64,000 bases of DNA from Sphingorhabdus profundilacus (lineage in GTDB: Bacteria > Pseudomonadota > Alphaproteobacteria > Sphingomonadales > Sphingomonadaceae): the NCBI RefSeq assembly GCF_009769755.1, contig NZ_SDWJ01000001.1, forward strand, positions 434,001 to 498,000, in the 5' to 3' direction. Made by a program: the position numbers and the translations under genes. Positions 38,053-47,453 of this stretch are shown piece after piece. The notes under the pieces are model-generated. The model did no database searches, was not told the origin of the DNA, and saw nothing but the letters and a program-made list of their open reading frames with translations. Positions within the stretch are counted from its first letter, which is position 1, and every line of letters starts with the position of its first letter.

Positions 38053-40910
38053 GCGGCTATCGTTTACCTGCCGGTGGTCGTATCGACCGCAGCAAGCCGG
38101 TCGCGTTCCAGTTCGACGGAAAGCGCTATCAGGGTTTTGCCGGTGATACATTGGCGTCGGCCTTGCTGGCAAATGGCGTGTCGCTTTTTGGCCGGTCGTT
38201 CAAATATCACCGGCCCCGCGGGCTTTTGGCAGCGGGCAGCGAGGAGCCTAATGCGCTGGTTTCGGTCCATCGCGGGCCGGGGCGTTTTACCCCCAATTTG
38301 CGCGCGACCAATGTGGAAATTCATGACGGGCTGAATGCGAGCAGCCAGAACCGCTGGCCTTCTCTGAAGACCGATTTTGGCGCGATCAACGACCGGCTGG
38401 GGATGTTCTTTCCCGCCGGTTTCTACAATAAGACCTTCATGTGGCCGCGCTCATTCTGGGACCGGCTGTACGAGCCTGCGATCCGTAAAATGGCGGGCTT
38501 GGGCGATGCTCCAACTGAAGTTGATCCTGACAATTATGCCGCGACCTACGCACATTGCGATCTGCTGATTGTGGGAGCAGGGCCTGCGGGTCTGGACGCC
38601 GCGCTGGAGGCTTCGGGTACTGGAAAGCGCCTCATCCTGATCGACGAACAGGATGAGGCTGGCGGCGGGGCCTTGGCCGACCCGGCTTTATGGCCTTGGC
38701 TGGAACGCAGCATGAAGGCATTGAGTTCGGCGGCCAATGTGACCATCCTGACGCGGACGACGGCCTTTGGCTATTATCACGATAATTTTGTCGGGGCTGT
38801 CCAGAGGCTGACAGACCATCTGCCTGCAAATTCGGAAGCCCCGCGCGAAAAATTGTGGCGCATCCGGGCGGGTGAAGTGCTGTTGGCGCAAGGGGCGATT
38901 GAACGTCCGCTGGTGTTCGATGGCAATGATACGCCCGGCGTCATGCTGTCATCGGCGGCCAAGATATTCGCCAACCGCTATGGTGTCGCCGTCGGCAAAT
39001 CGCTTGCCCTTATGGCCGTGCACGATAGCGGCTGGCATGATGTTTTCGCCCTGAAAAAGGCCGGTGTGGGCATTGCGGCGATTATCGATGCGCGCGATGT
39101 GGTGGATGAAAGCTTGCTGGCTGAGGCAGCCGCGCTGGGAGTCGCCGTCCATCTCAACCACAGTGTGATCGGTGTCAAAGGCCGGCATCAGGTAGCTTCC
39201 ATCGAGATTTGCGCCAACGGCAACGATGTCCGCCGCAGCATCCCCTGTGACGCATTGTTGATGGCAGGGGGTTGGACGCCGAGCGTCCATCTGTGGTCGC
39301 ACAGCAAGGGCAGCCTGAAATGGCGCGATGATCTGGGCGCTTATGTACCGGATCAGCCCAACGAAAATTGCCGCAGCATTGGGGCCTGCTCGGGTGATTG
39401 GGATTTTGGCACAGGCGCTGTGTATGACGTTCTGCCGACACCCAAGGATCAGGCGCGGATCAAGGCCTTTGTCGATTTCCAGAATGATGTGACGGCAAAA
39501 GACATCAACCTCGCGGTGCGCGAAGGCTTCCGGTCGATCGAGCATATCAAACGCTATACGACGAACGGTATGGCAACCGATCAGGGCAAGACGTCGAACC
39601 TGAACGGCCTGCAAATCGCCTCGACCGCTTTGGCAAAGGCTGTGCCCGACATAGGCCTTACGACGTTTCGTCCGCCTTACACGCCGCAGACCTTTGGGGC
39701 GTTGGCGGGCCATGCGAAAGGCGCGTTGTTTCAGGCGACGCGTACCACCAATATCGACGGTTGGGCCGAAGAAAATGGTGCGATTTTCGAACTGGTCGCG
39801 CAATGGCGCCGGGCGCGTTACTTCCCGAAATTCGGGGAAGACATGCACGCGGCGGTTAATCGCGAATGTGTGGCCGTGCGTAACAGCGTCGGCATATTCG
39901 ACGCATCGACCCTGGGCAAAATCGAGGTGGTCGGCCCGGACGCGGCCGAGTTTTTGAACCGCATGTATACCAACCCGTGGAAGGCGCTTGAACCGGGGCG
40001 TTGCCGCTATGGTCTGCTGCTCAAGGAAGATGGCTTCATCACCGATGATGGCGTTTCCGCACGGCTGGCACCGGACCGGTTCCACCTGACCACGACAACG
40101 GGCGGTGCGGCGCGGGTGTTGAATATGATGGAGGATTATCTCCAGACCGAATGGCCTGACCTCAACGTCTGGCTGACGAGCACGACCGAGCAATATGCAG
40201 TTATCGCGCTGCAGGGCCCCAACGCCCGCAAGCTGCTGGAGCCGCTGGTGGAGGGCATCGACCTGTCGGCAGAAGCATTCCCGCATATGGCAATCCGCGA
40301 GGGCCTGATCTGCGGCATTCCCACGCGCCTGTTCCGCGTCAGCTTCACCGGCGAACTGGGTTTCGAGATCAACGTCCCCACCGCCTATGGCCGCGCCCTT
40401 TGGGAACGGTTGATGGCCGAAGGTGCGGACTATGGAATTACACCTTATGGCACCGAAACGATGCACGTCTTACGCGCCGAGAAAGGCTTCATCATTGTCG
40501 GGCAGGATACGGACGGCACGGTTACGCCTTATGATGCTGGTCTCGACTGGGCTGTCGGCAAGAAAAAGCCGGATTTTGTCGGGCGGCGTTCGCTGGCACG
40601 GCCTGATATTATAGCCGTTGGCCGCAGGCAGTTGGTCGGTTTGCTGACCGAAGACCCCAAGATGGTGCTGGAAGAAGGCGCGCAGATTGTGGCAGACCCC
40701 AACCAGCCTGTTCCCATGACCATGATCGGTCATGTCACCTCCTCTTACTGGAGCGAAACGCTCGGGCGTTCGATCGCCATGGCGCTGGTTGCAAATGGTC
40801 ATGCGATGTTGGGCGAGACAATTTATGTTCCGATGCCAGACGGCACACACAAGGCGGCTATAAGTTCTATGGTCTTTTACGATCCGCAAGGAGCGCGTTT
40901 GCATGTCTGA
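38049..40910 (+). CDS. soxA: Sarcosine oxidase, alpha subunit (copy 1)
   Basis: 953 aa. The N-terminal ferredoxin-like domain carries FDGKRYQGFAGDTLASALLANG and FKYHRPRG. The NAD/FAD-type fold begins LLIVGAGPAGLDAALEASG (about residue 175), and a GcvT-like tetrahydrofolate domain occupies the C-terminal 370 residues, where the methylene group becomes 5,10-methylene-THF. Length is typical of heterotetrameric SoxA (about 960-1000). The stop overlaps soxG by 8 nt. Confidence 0.94.
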   Translation: MSGYRLPAGGRIDRSKPVAFQFDGKRYQGFAGDTLASALLANGVSLFGRSFKYHRPRGLLAAGSEEPNALVSVHRGPGRFTPNLRATNVEIHDGLNASSQNRWPSLKTDFGAINDRLGMFFPAGFYNKTFMWPRSFWDRLYEPAIRKMAGLGDAPTEVDPDNYAATYAHCDLLIVGAGPAGLDAALEASGTGKRLILIDEQDEAGGGALADPALWPWLERSMKALSSAANVTILTRTTAFGYYHDNFVGAVQRLTDHLPANSEAPREKLWRIRAGEVLLAQGAIERPLVFDGNDTPGVMLSSAAKIFANRYGVAVGKSLALMAVHDSGWHDVFALKKAGVGIAAIIDARDVVDESLLAEAAALGVAVHLNHSVIGVKGRHQVASIEICANGNDVRRSIPCDALLMAGGWTPSVHLWSHSKGSLKWRDDLGAYVPDQPNENCRSIGACSGDWDFGTGAVYDVLPTPKDQARIKAFVDFQNDVTAKDINLAVREGFRSIEHIKRYTTNGMATDQGKTSNLNGLQIASTALAKAVPDIGLTTFRPPYTPQTFGALAGHAKGALFQATRTTNIDGWAEENGAIFELVAQWRRARYFPKFGEDMHAAVNRECVAVRNSVGIFDASTLGKIEVVGPDAAEFLNRMYTNPWKALEPGRCRYGLLLKEDGFITDDGVSARLAPDRFHLTTTTGGAARVLNMMEDYLQTEWPDLNVWLTSTTEQYAVIALQGPNARKLLEPLVEGIDLSAEAFPHMAIREGLICGIPTRLFRVSFTGELGFEINVPTAYGRALWERLMAEGADYGITPYGTETMHVLRAEKGFIIVGQDTDGTVTPYDAGLDWAVGKKKPDFVGRRSLARPDIIAVGRRQLVGLLTEDPKMVLEEGAQIVADPNQPVPMTMIGHVTSSYWSETLGRSIAMALVANGHAMLGETIYVPMPDGTHKAAISSMVFYDPQGARLHV

Positions 40911-41409
40911 CACCCTCACACGCACCGAACCCGTGTCCTCCGCACCTTTTGTCGGGGAAGGCATATCCATTAGTCTTGCGGTACCCATGATGCGCTATTC
41001 ACTGCGCGCGCGTCAGCCGCAGGCGCTTGAAACCCTGCTCGGGGTCAAGGTGCCCACGAAGATAGGCGCAATGGAAGAGGGAATTGCGTGCCTTGGACCC
41101 GATGAATGGTTGCTGCGCGAGCCAATAGGTTCCAAGCTAGTCAGTGGCGCAGGGTTGCCTGTGTCGATCGTCGATATCAGCGAACGGGCGATCTGTCTTG
41201 TGGTGGAGGGACCACGCAGTGCGGAAATATTGAACGCGGGCTGCCCGCTTGATCTGGATAGGTTCGCGGTCGGACGGGCGACACGGACGATATTCGAAAC
41301 CGTCGAAATCGTTCTGCTGCGGTTGGCCGAGGACCGGTTCCATGTCGAAGTCTGGCGCAGTTTTGCACCATGGATGTGGACCGCACTGACAACAGCGGCG
41401 CGTCACTAA
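40903..41409 (+). CDS. soxG: Sarcosine oxidase, gamma subunit (copy 1)
   Basis: 168 aa. It resembles a folate-binding GcvT fragment, as in SoxG: ISLAVPMMRYSLRAR at the start, CLGPDEWLL in the middle and VDISERAICLVVEGPRSAEILNAGCPLDL after it. It completes the BDAG tetramer and is required for its stability. Its ATG overlaps the soxA stop by 8 nt, the same spacing as in the second copy. Confidence 0.9.
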   Translation: MSDTLTRTEPVSSAPFVGEGISISLAVPMMRYSLRARQPQALETLLGVKVPTKIGAMEEGIACLGPDEWLLREPIGSKLVSGAGLPVSIVDISERAICLVVEGPRSAEILNAGCPLDLDRFAVGRATRTIFETVEIVLLRLAEDRFHVEVWRSFAPWMWTALTTAARH

Positions 41410-41439
41410 CATCAAGTCGATACCAAGGGGGGGAACATA

Positions 41440-43038
41440 TTGGCGGATTGGGATAAAGCGATTGATCTGGGGGATTACGGCAAGTCGAACCGTAACTGGC
41501 TGGGTATGCACATCAACCCCGCAGTTTTCCTGCCCACAGCCTTTATCTCGCTCGCCGTTATCCTATTCAGCCTTGTCGCCCCGCAAACATCGGCGGATCT
41601 GTTCTCCGCCTTGCGGAGCGGGGCGGTGGACCATTTCGATTGGTTCTTCATGTCTGCAGGAAATGTGCTTTTGCTGTTCTGCGTGATCGTGGCGCTCTCC
41701 CCGCTCGGCAATATAAGGCTGGGGGGCAAGGGAGCAAAGCCTGACTATTCCCGGCTGTCCTGGTTCGCGATGCTCTTTGGCGCCGGGATGGGCATTGGCC
41801 TCGTCTTCTATGGCGTGGGTGAGCCGGTGACCCACTTCACGACTTCGATGGCCGGAGGATCAGGCGCACCTTTGGGCGGCGCGACGGGAGACGCCGCGGC
41901 TGCGCGGGGGCTAGCAATGGCCGCCACGATATTCGACTGGGGGCTCCATCCTTGGGCGATCTTCACGGTCACGGGCCTTGCGCTGGCGGTGTTCAGTTTT
42001 GACTATAGAATGCCGCTATCTATGCGGTCCGCATTCTATCCCCTGTTTGGCAAAGCTGTATGGGGCAGGGCCGGGGATGTGATCGAGATATTGGCAGTGC
42101 TGGCCACCATATTCGGTCTCGCCACTTCCTTGGGTCTGGGCGCGCAACAGGCGATGGCGGGGATCAGCTATCTCTATGGTGTGTCGAGTTCCTCGACGAC
42201 GATATTGATACTGATCGCCGTAATGGCTGCGGTCACTTTCCTGTCGGTTCGGGGCGGCATTGACCGGGGCATTCGCATCTTGAGCGAGGTCAATATGTGG
42301 GTCGCTTTTGCGTTGCTGGTCTTCGTCCTGTCGACGGGATCCACGCTGCAATTGGTCGGCGATCTTGGGCGCAATATTTTCACCTATCTCAGTCTTCTGC
42401 CTGCACTTTCCAACCCGGTCGGCCGGACCGATACGGGTTTCTATAATGACTGGTCGGTCTATTATTGGGCATGGTGGATCAGCTGGGCGCCCTTTGTCGG
42501 TATGTTCATGGCCCGCATTTCACTTGGCCGCACGGTCCGTGAATTCATTGCAGGCGCAATGATTGCGCCGACATTGCTCGGCATCATCTGGCTGACCATT
42601 TTCGGCGACGCCAGCATCGCGCATATTGTGGCAGGGAATGGTGCGGAATTGACGAAGGCATCACTGGATACGCAGCTGTTCGTCCTGCTCGCATCGTTGC
42701 CCTGGGCGCAATTCACGTCTGTCGTCGCGATTGCGCTGATCCTGATCTTCTTTGTCACCGGATGGGATTCAGGCACCCTTGTGATCGACACAATGACGTC
42801 GGGCGGGCGTACCGACACACCGCTGCGTCAGAAGACAATCTGGCTTTTTGCCGTTGGTGGCATTGGAATCGTCCTGCTGCTCAGCGGTGGCCTGACGTCG
42901 TTACAGGCGGGTGCCATTGCGACGGGCTTGCCGCTTGCGGGCGTGCTACTTTTGATGTGTGCCGGGACGTTGAAGGGTCTGCTCGCCTTGCACCGCCAAC
43001 CTTCACATGGGAAAGTCATGGATATTATCGATGGCTGA
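41440..43038 (+). CDS. BCCT-family transporter for choline/glycine betaine
   Basis: 532 aa with about 12 membrane helices and a TTG start behind a strong AAGGGGGG. The BCCT signatures are clear: GMGIGLVFYGVGEP in TM3 and WAWWISWAPFVGMFMARIS in TM8, the latter containing the Trp residues that cage trimethylammonium groups. It would supply choline, betaine or carnitine by sodium- or proton-coupled uptake. It lies between soxG (30 nt gap) and betA (8 nt overlap). The exact substrate is inferred from neighbours. Confidence 0.9.
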   Translation: MADWDKAIDLGDYGKSNRNWLGMHINPAVFLPTAFISLAVILFSLVAPQTSADLFSALRSGAVDHFDWFFMSAGNVLLLFCVIVALSPLGNIRLGGKGAKPDYSRLSWFAMLFGAGMGIGLVFYGVGEPVTHFTTSMAGGSGAPLGGATGDAAAARGLAMAATIFDWGLHPWAIFTVTGLALAVFSFDYRMPLSMRSAFYPLFGKAVWGRAGDVIEILAVLATIFGLATSLGLGAQQAMAGISYLYGVSSSSTTILILIAVMAAVTFLSVRGGIDRGIRILSEVNMWVAFALLVFVLSTGSTLQLVGDLGRNIFTYLSLLPALSNPVGRTDTGFYNDWSVYYWAWWISWAPFVGMFMARISLGRTVREFIAGAMIAPTLLGIIWLTIFGDASIAHIVAGNGAELTKASLDTQLFVLLASLPWAQFTSVVAIALILIFFVTGWDSGTLVIDTMTSGGRTDTPLRQKTIWLFAVGGIGIVLLLSGGLTSLQAGAIATGLPLAGVLLLMCAGTLKGLLALHRQPSHGKVMDIIDG

Positions 43039-44689
43039 GCGTTACGATTTCATCATTGTGGGGGCAGGATCGGCGGGATGCGTGCTGGCCGATCGGCTAA
43101 GCGCCGATGGCGAGAACCGGGTGCTGGTGCTGGAATATGGCGGGTCGGACAGGTCTGTCTTTATCCAGATGCCGAGCGCGCTTTCGATCCCGATGAACAC
43201 GCGCAAATATAATTGGCGGTATGAAAGCGAGCCGGAACCCCATTTGAACGGACGCCGGATGCACGCGCCGCGTGGCAAAGGGCTTGGCGGGTCGTCGTCG
43301 ATAAACGGACTCGTCTACGTCCGCGGCAATCCTCTCGATTTCGAACTTTGGCAGGACCAAGGCGCGCAGGGTTGGGGCTATGCCAATGTTCTCCCCTATT
43401 TCAAACGGGCCGAGCGACGCGATGAAGGCGGCGATAGCTACAGGGGCGGGGATGGTCCGCTCGACACACGCTATGGGCCGATGCGAAACCCGCTATATCA
43501 GGCGTGGATCGATGCCGCAGCGCAGGCCGGCTATCCCATCACATCCGACATAAATGGCGAGCAGCAGGAAGGCTTTGGCCGGATGGATATGACTGTGCGC
43601 GACGGTGCGCGGTGCAGCGCGGCCAAAGCCTATTTGCGGCCGGCGATGAAGCGCGCCAATCTGACCGTCGCCACGCACGCCATGGCCGAACAGATCGTAA
43701 TGGAAGGGCGCAAGGCCGTCGGCATCCGCTATCAGCGGGCAGGGCAGACGCATGTCGCCTACGCCAGTCGCGAAGTCATTCTGTCGGGCGGTCCGATAAA
43801 CTCCCCCCAATTGCTTATGCTGTCGGGAATAGGGCCATCTGCAGAATTGCGCCGTCACGGCATTGAAATCGTCGCCGACCGTCCCGGTGTCGGGGCAAAT
43901 TTGCAGGATCATCTGGAATTTTATTTTCAGATCGCCTGTAAAAAGCCGGTGTCGCTTTACCCTTATATGAACTGGTTTGCCAAAGGGCTGATCGGGGCCC
44001 AATGGCTTTTGACCCGCAAGGGGCTGGGGGCAACCAACCATTTTGAAAGCTGCGGATTTATCCGGAGCCGGGCGGGTATCAAATATCCCGATATCCAATA
44101 TCACTTCTTCCCGCTTGCGGTTCGCTATGATGGCAAGTCCATGGTCGAAGGGCATGGATTTCAGGCGCATGTCAGCCCCATGCGTTCCAAAAGCCGGGGC
44201 AGCATCACATTGCGTTCGGGGGATGCGAAGGACAAACCGATTATCCGCTTCAACTATATGAGCCACCCCGATGACTGGGCCGAAATGCGGGCAGGTGTCC
44301 GTTTGACGCGCGAGATTTTTGCCCAGCCCGCGTTCGACCCCTTTCGCGGTGAAGAAATCGCACCCGGCGCAGATGTTGTGTCGGATGATGATATAGATGC
44401 CTTCATTCGGGAGAAAATCGAAAGCGGCTATCACCCTTGCGGGACATGCAAGATCGGGGACGCCGCCGATCCGATGGCGGTTGTGGATAACGAATTGAGG
44501 GTCATCGGTGTTGATGGGCTGCGGGTTGTCGACAGTTCGGTTATGCCATCGATCACCACGGGAAATCTGAATGCTCCGACCATCATGATCGGCGAAAAAG
44601 GTGCAGATCACATTTTGGGCAAGCCGTTGCTGGCGCCGTCGAACGCACCCTATTATGTTGCCGACAATTGGGAAACAGCCCAGCGATGA
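43031..44689 (+). CDS. betA: Choline dehydrogenase (GMC oxidoreductase, BetA)
   Basis: 552 aa from the ATG of MAERYDFIIVG, overlapping the transporter stop by 8 nt; an in-frame ATG 24 nt upstream has a weaker site. FAD-binding GAGSAGCVLADRL, the GMC signature RGKGLGGSSSINGLVYVRGN and the active-site GYHPCGTCKIG near the C-terminus are present. Long stretches such as KKPVSLYPYMNWFAKGLIGA and FNYMSHPDDWAEM match E. coli BetA. It oxidises choline to betaine aldehyde at the membrane, and BetA enzymes can also carry out the second oxidation. No betaine aldehyde dehydrogenase is encoded in the window. Confidence 0.88.
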   Translation: MAERYDFIIVGAGSAGCVLADRLSADGENRVLVLEYGGSDRSVFIQMPSALSIPMNTRKYNWRYESEPEPHLNGRRMHAPRGKGLGGSSSINGLVYVRGNPLDFELWQDQGAQGWGYANVLPYFKRAERRDEGGDSYRGGDGPLDTRYGPMRNPLYQAWIDAAAQAGYPITSDINGEQQEGFGRMDMTVRDGARCSAAKAYLRPAMKRANLTVATHAMAEQIVMEGRKAVGIRYQRAGQTHVAYASREVILSGGPINSPQLLMLSGIGPSAELRRHGIEIVADRPGVGANLQDHLEFYFQIACKKPVSLYPYMNWFAKGLIGAQWLLTRKGLGATNHFESCGFIRSRAGIKYPDIQYHFFPLAVRYDGKSMVEGHGFQAHVSPMRSKSRGSITLRSGDAKDKPIIRFNYMSHPDDWAEMRAGVRLTREIFAQPAFDPFRGEEIAPGADVVSDDDIDAFIREKIESGYHPCGTCKIGDAADPMAVVDNELRVIGVDGLRVVDSSVMPSITTGNLNAPTIMIGEKGADHILGKPLLAPSNAPYYVADNWETAQR

Positions 44690-46050
44690 CGTCGGTCATT
44701 CATGAGCCTGCGCGCCAGGTTGACGTTATACGCGAAACGGACGTGCTGGTCGTCGGCTCAGGTCCCGGCGGACTTGCCGCGGCTTTGGCGTCGGCGCGGG
44801 CGGGTGTCGAAACGATCCTGCTTGAACGCTATGGATGTTTTGGCGGCAACATAACGCAGGTCGGTGTCGAAGGCTTCGCCTGGTACCGTCATCCGCAAAC
44901 GATCGACAGCGAAGGCATCGGCCGCGAATTTGAAGAGCGCGCCAAGCAAATGGGTGCAGCGATGCCCGAACCGCAATCGATCAGCCATAGTCTGGACGCC
45001 GAAAGCTTCAAATATGTGGCTGACACGCTGGTCGAAGAAGCTGGCGTTATCCCCATGCTGCACCGCCTGTTTGTCGCCCCCATCATGGAAGGCGATACGA
45101 TCAAAGGTGTGATCGTCGAGAGCAAAGCGGGGCGTGAGGCGATACTTGCCAAGCGGGTTGTGGACGCCACGGGCGATGCCGACATTGCCTATCGCGCCGG
45201 TGCCCTGACGCACAAGCATCCGGTGGACGAGATGATGTCGGTGTCCGTCATGTTTTCGATGTGCGGCGTAAACAAGACGCGCTTCATTGATGCGGTCAAA
45301 TCAGATCCGCAGACCTATAGCGACTGGGCGGTAGGTGGCGAGTGGGAGGTGACGACATCGGGAAAAGAAGACGAGATGTTCTCCCCGTTCTTGCGAAAGC
45401 CCTTTCAAAAAGCGTTGGAGGCAGGACTTATTCCCGACAGCGTGAAGACCATGGCGGGGACGTGGGGGACCGTGTCGGATCAGGGGGATCTGACCTATTT
45501 GAATATGTGCCATCTCTATCTGGACGGAACCGATCCTGATGCGCTGACCCGCGGGGAAATGGAGGGGCGAAAACAGGCGATGCACGCCGTAAATGCGCTG
45601 AAGGCTTTCATGCCAGGGTGCGAGGATGCCAAGCTCCGCAACTTCGGGATGACTCTTGGTATCCGCGACACGCGCAAGATTGATGCCGCTTATAATATGA
45701 AGGCGGATGATGTGCAGGGTGAGGCGCGGTTCAGCGATAGCATCGGGATTTTTCCGGAATTTATCGATGGCTATGGATATTTGATTCTGCCGACAACGGG
45801 TCGATATTTCCACCTTCCCTATCGCGCGATGCTGCCCAAGAGGGTCAGGAATTTGATCGTAACGGGCCGTACAATCGGCGGCGACAAGATTAGTCATGCG
45901 GCGGTGCGGAACATGATGTGTTGCGCCGTTGCCGGACAAGGCGCGGGCATCGCGGCGGCCATAAGCATAATGTCGGGTGTTGAATTTGCAGAAGTCGACA
46001 TCGCAATGCTGCAAAAGGAATTGCGGCGCCAAGGCGCGCGAATAGATTAG
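44686..46050 (+). CDS. FAD-dependent oxidoreductase of unknown substrate (FAD_oxidored family)
   Basis: 454 aa, starting at an ATG that overlaps the betA stop as ATGA. The FAD fold is VLVVGSGPGGLAAALASARAG, then LLERYGCFGGNITQVGVEGF, the usual motif of PF12831-type proteins. The C-terminal block is NLIVTGRTIGGDKISHAAVRNMMCCAVAGQGAGIAAA. Family members oxidise diverse substrates, often hydroxy or amino acids, or serve in reductase roles. Its place behind betA and in front of an MFS carrier suggests a step on an imported compound of this pathway, but the reaction cannot be named. Confidence 0.8.
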   Translation: MTSVIHEPARQVDVIRETDVLVVGSGPGGLAAALASARAGVETILLERYGCFGGNITQVGVEGFAWYRHPQTIDSEGIGREFEERAKQMGAAMPEPQSISHSLDAESFKYVADTLVEEAGVIPMLHRLFVAPIMEGDTIKGVIVESKAGREAILAKRVVDATGDADIAYRAGALTHKHPVDEMMSVSVMFSMCGVNKTRFIDAVKSDPQTYSDWAVGGEWEVTTSGKEDEMFSPFLRKPFQKALEAGLIPDSVKTMAGTWGTVSDQGDLTYLNMCHLYLDGTDPDALTRGEMEGRKQAMHAVNALKAFMPGCEDAKLRNFGMTLGIRDTRKIDAAYNMKADDVQGEARFSDSIGIFPEFIDGYGYLILPTTGRYFHLPYRAMLPKRVRNLIVTGRTIGGDKISHAAVRNMMCCAVAGQGAGIAAAISIMSGVEFAEVDIAMLQKELRRQGARID

Positions 46051-46060
46051 GAAACGGCCA

Positions 46061-47338
46061 ATGCCAGATAAACACATCAAATGGATTATGTTGGCGCTGG
46101 CCGCGTTTACGATCATGGGCAGTTATTATACTTATGATTCAATCGCACCGGTGGCGGGACTTCTGCGGGATGAACGGGGATTCAGCCAATCCCAGATCGG
46201 TATGCTTAACGCAGTGTTCAATTTGCCTAATATCGCACTGGCGCTCATCGGCGGGATACTGATTGATCGAATCGGCGCGGCAAAGGCAATACTGATTGCG
46301 ACCATTATTTGTACAATAGGTGCAAGTTTGACGGCCGTGGGGGAGCCGTTCGGGCTGATGCTTTTTGGGCGTCTTTTGTTCGGCTTGGGCAATGAAACGC
46401 TTTACATCGCGCTGCTTGTCGGAATCGCGCAATGGTTTCATCTGGGCGGCGGCGCTCTTGCCATTGCTTTATTTTTCTCAATGGCGCGGGTAGGTTCTTA
46501 CAGTGCGGATAAGTCGACAAGCTGGTTTGCCGATGTCTATGCCGCCGGGTGGCAAGCCCCGCTTTGGCTTGCGGCCGCGCTGACGGCGACAGGCGTGTTT
46601 ACGGCGCTTATCTACTATCTCGTCGACAGGAAATTGCCGCACCTTCGCGCAGTAGGTCAAAAGCCAGAACGTTTCATGCTGAAACAGCTAACCGGATTTA
46701 GCCGTTCTTTCTGGTATATATTGTGGCTTAACGTGCTTTTCGCGAGCGTCTTTTTCCCGTTCCGTTCAACCTTTTCTATCCAGTATTTTATGGATGTGAA
46801 AGATATGAATCTGGCCGATGCCGGAACTGCAAATTCCTATGTCTTTGCTGCGGCAATTTTTGCCACACCGGTTTTCGGATTGATCGCTGATCGTATCGGA
46901 CGTCGGGCCAGCCTGCTCGGATTTGCAGCCGCACTCATGCCGCTTACCTTTTTCATTCTGGCAACGACCGACTATGGATTATGGGTCACAACCTTGCTGA
47001 TGGGTATCAGTTTTTCCGTAATTCCTGCCGTTATCTGGCCTTCCACAGCGATGCTGGTCGAAAAACACCGGGTTGGGACCGCATTTGGCCTGATCAATAT
47101 GATCCAGTCGCTCGGTCTGGCCGCTGCCAATTTTTGCGCGGGCTATTTAAATGATGTAAATCAGGCCGGACCGGAAAACCCCCAAGGCTATGACGCAATG
47201 CTGTTGATGTTTGCTGGCATGAGCCTGATTGCCTTCCTTTCCACGCTGCTGTTGATCATCCGCGAACGTCGGCAGCCCGGGAGAGGTATCGAAGCACGAT
47301 TTATCGGCCAAAGTGATGCCGCGATGCAACGCCACTAA
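46061..47338 (+). CDS. MFS transporter
   Basis: 425 aa, 12 predicted helices, ATG 10 nt after the previous stop. The A-motif-like loop is GGILIDRIGAAKA between TM2 and TM3, repeated in the second half as GLIADRIGRRAS. It belongs broadly to the nitrate/oxalate-like or monocarboxylate carriers; no substrate can be read from the sequence. It may import an additional substrate for, or export a product of, the operon. The LysR gene follows after a 115-nt gap. Confidence 0.85.
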   Translation: MPDKHIKWIMLALAAFTIMGSYYTYDSIAPVAGLLRDERGFSQSQIGMLNAVFNLPNIALALIGGILIDRIGAAKAILIATIICTIGASLTAVGEPFGLMLFGRLLFGLGNETLYIALLVGIAQWFHLGGGALAIALFFSMARVGSYSADKSTSWFADVYAAGWQAPLWLAAALTATGVFTALIYYLVDRKLPHLRAVGQKPERFMLKQLTGFSRSFWYILWLNVLFASVFFPFRSTFSIQYFMDVKDMNLADAGTANSYVFAAAIFATPVFGLIADRIGRRASLLGFAAALMPLTFFILATTDYGLWVTTLLMGISFSVIPAVIWPSTAMLVEKHRVGTAFGLINMIQSLGLAAANFCAGYLNDVNQAGPENPQGYDAMLLMFAGMSLIAFLSTLLLIIRERRQPGRGIEARFIGQSDAAMQRH

Positions 47339-47453
47339 AGGAATATGTCCTTATAACGAAAATGCATGGCACTATTACTTGTTGCGTGGAATAGCCATTA
47401 GCCAAGGTAATGCTGGCCCTTCGGCCCGCACGCGCGCTTGGGAGGGCTGCTGC

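Noticed and set aside
38949-40466. 505-aa open frame antisense to soxA copy 1
   Set aside because: Same reason: it mirrors a well-conserved gene and has no recognisable motif.
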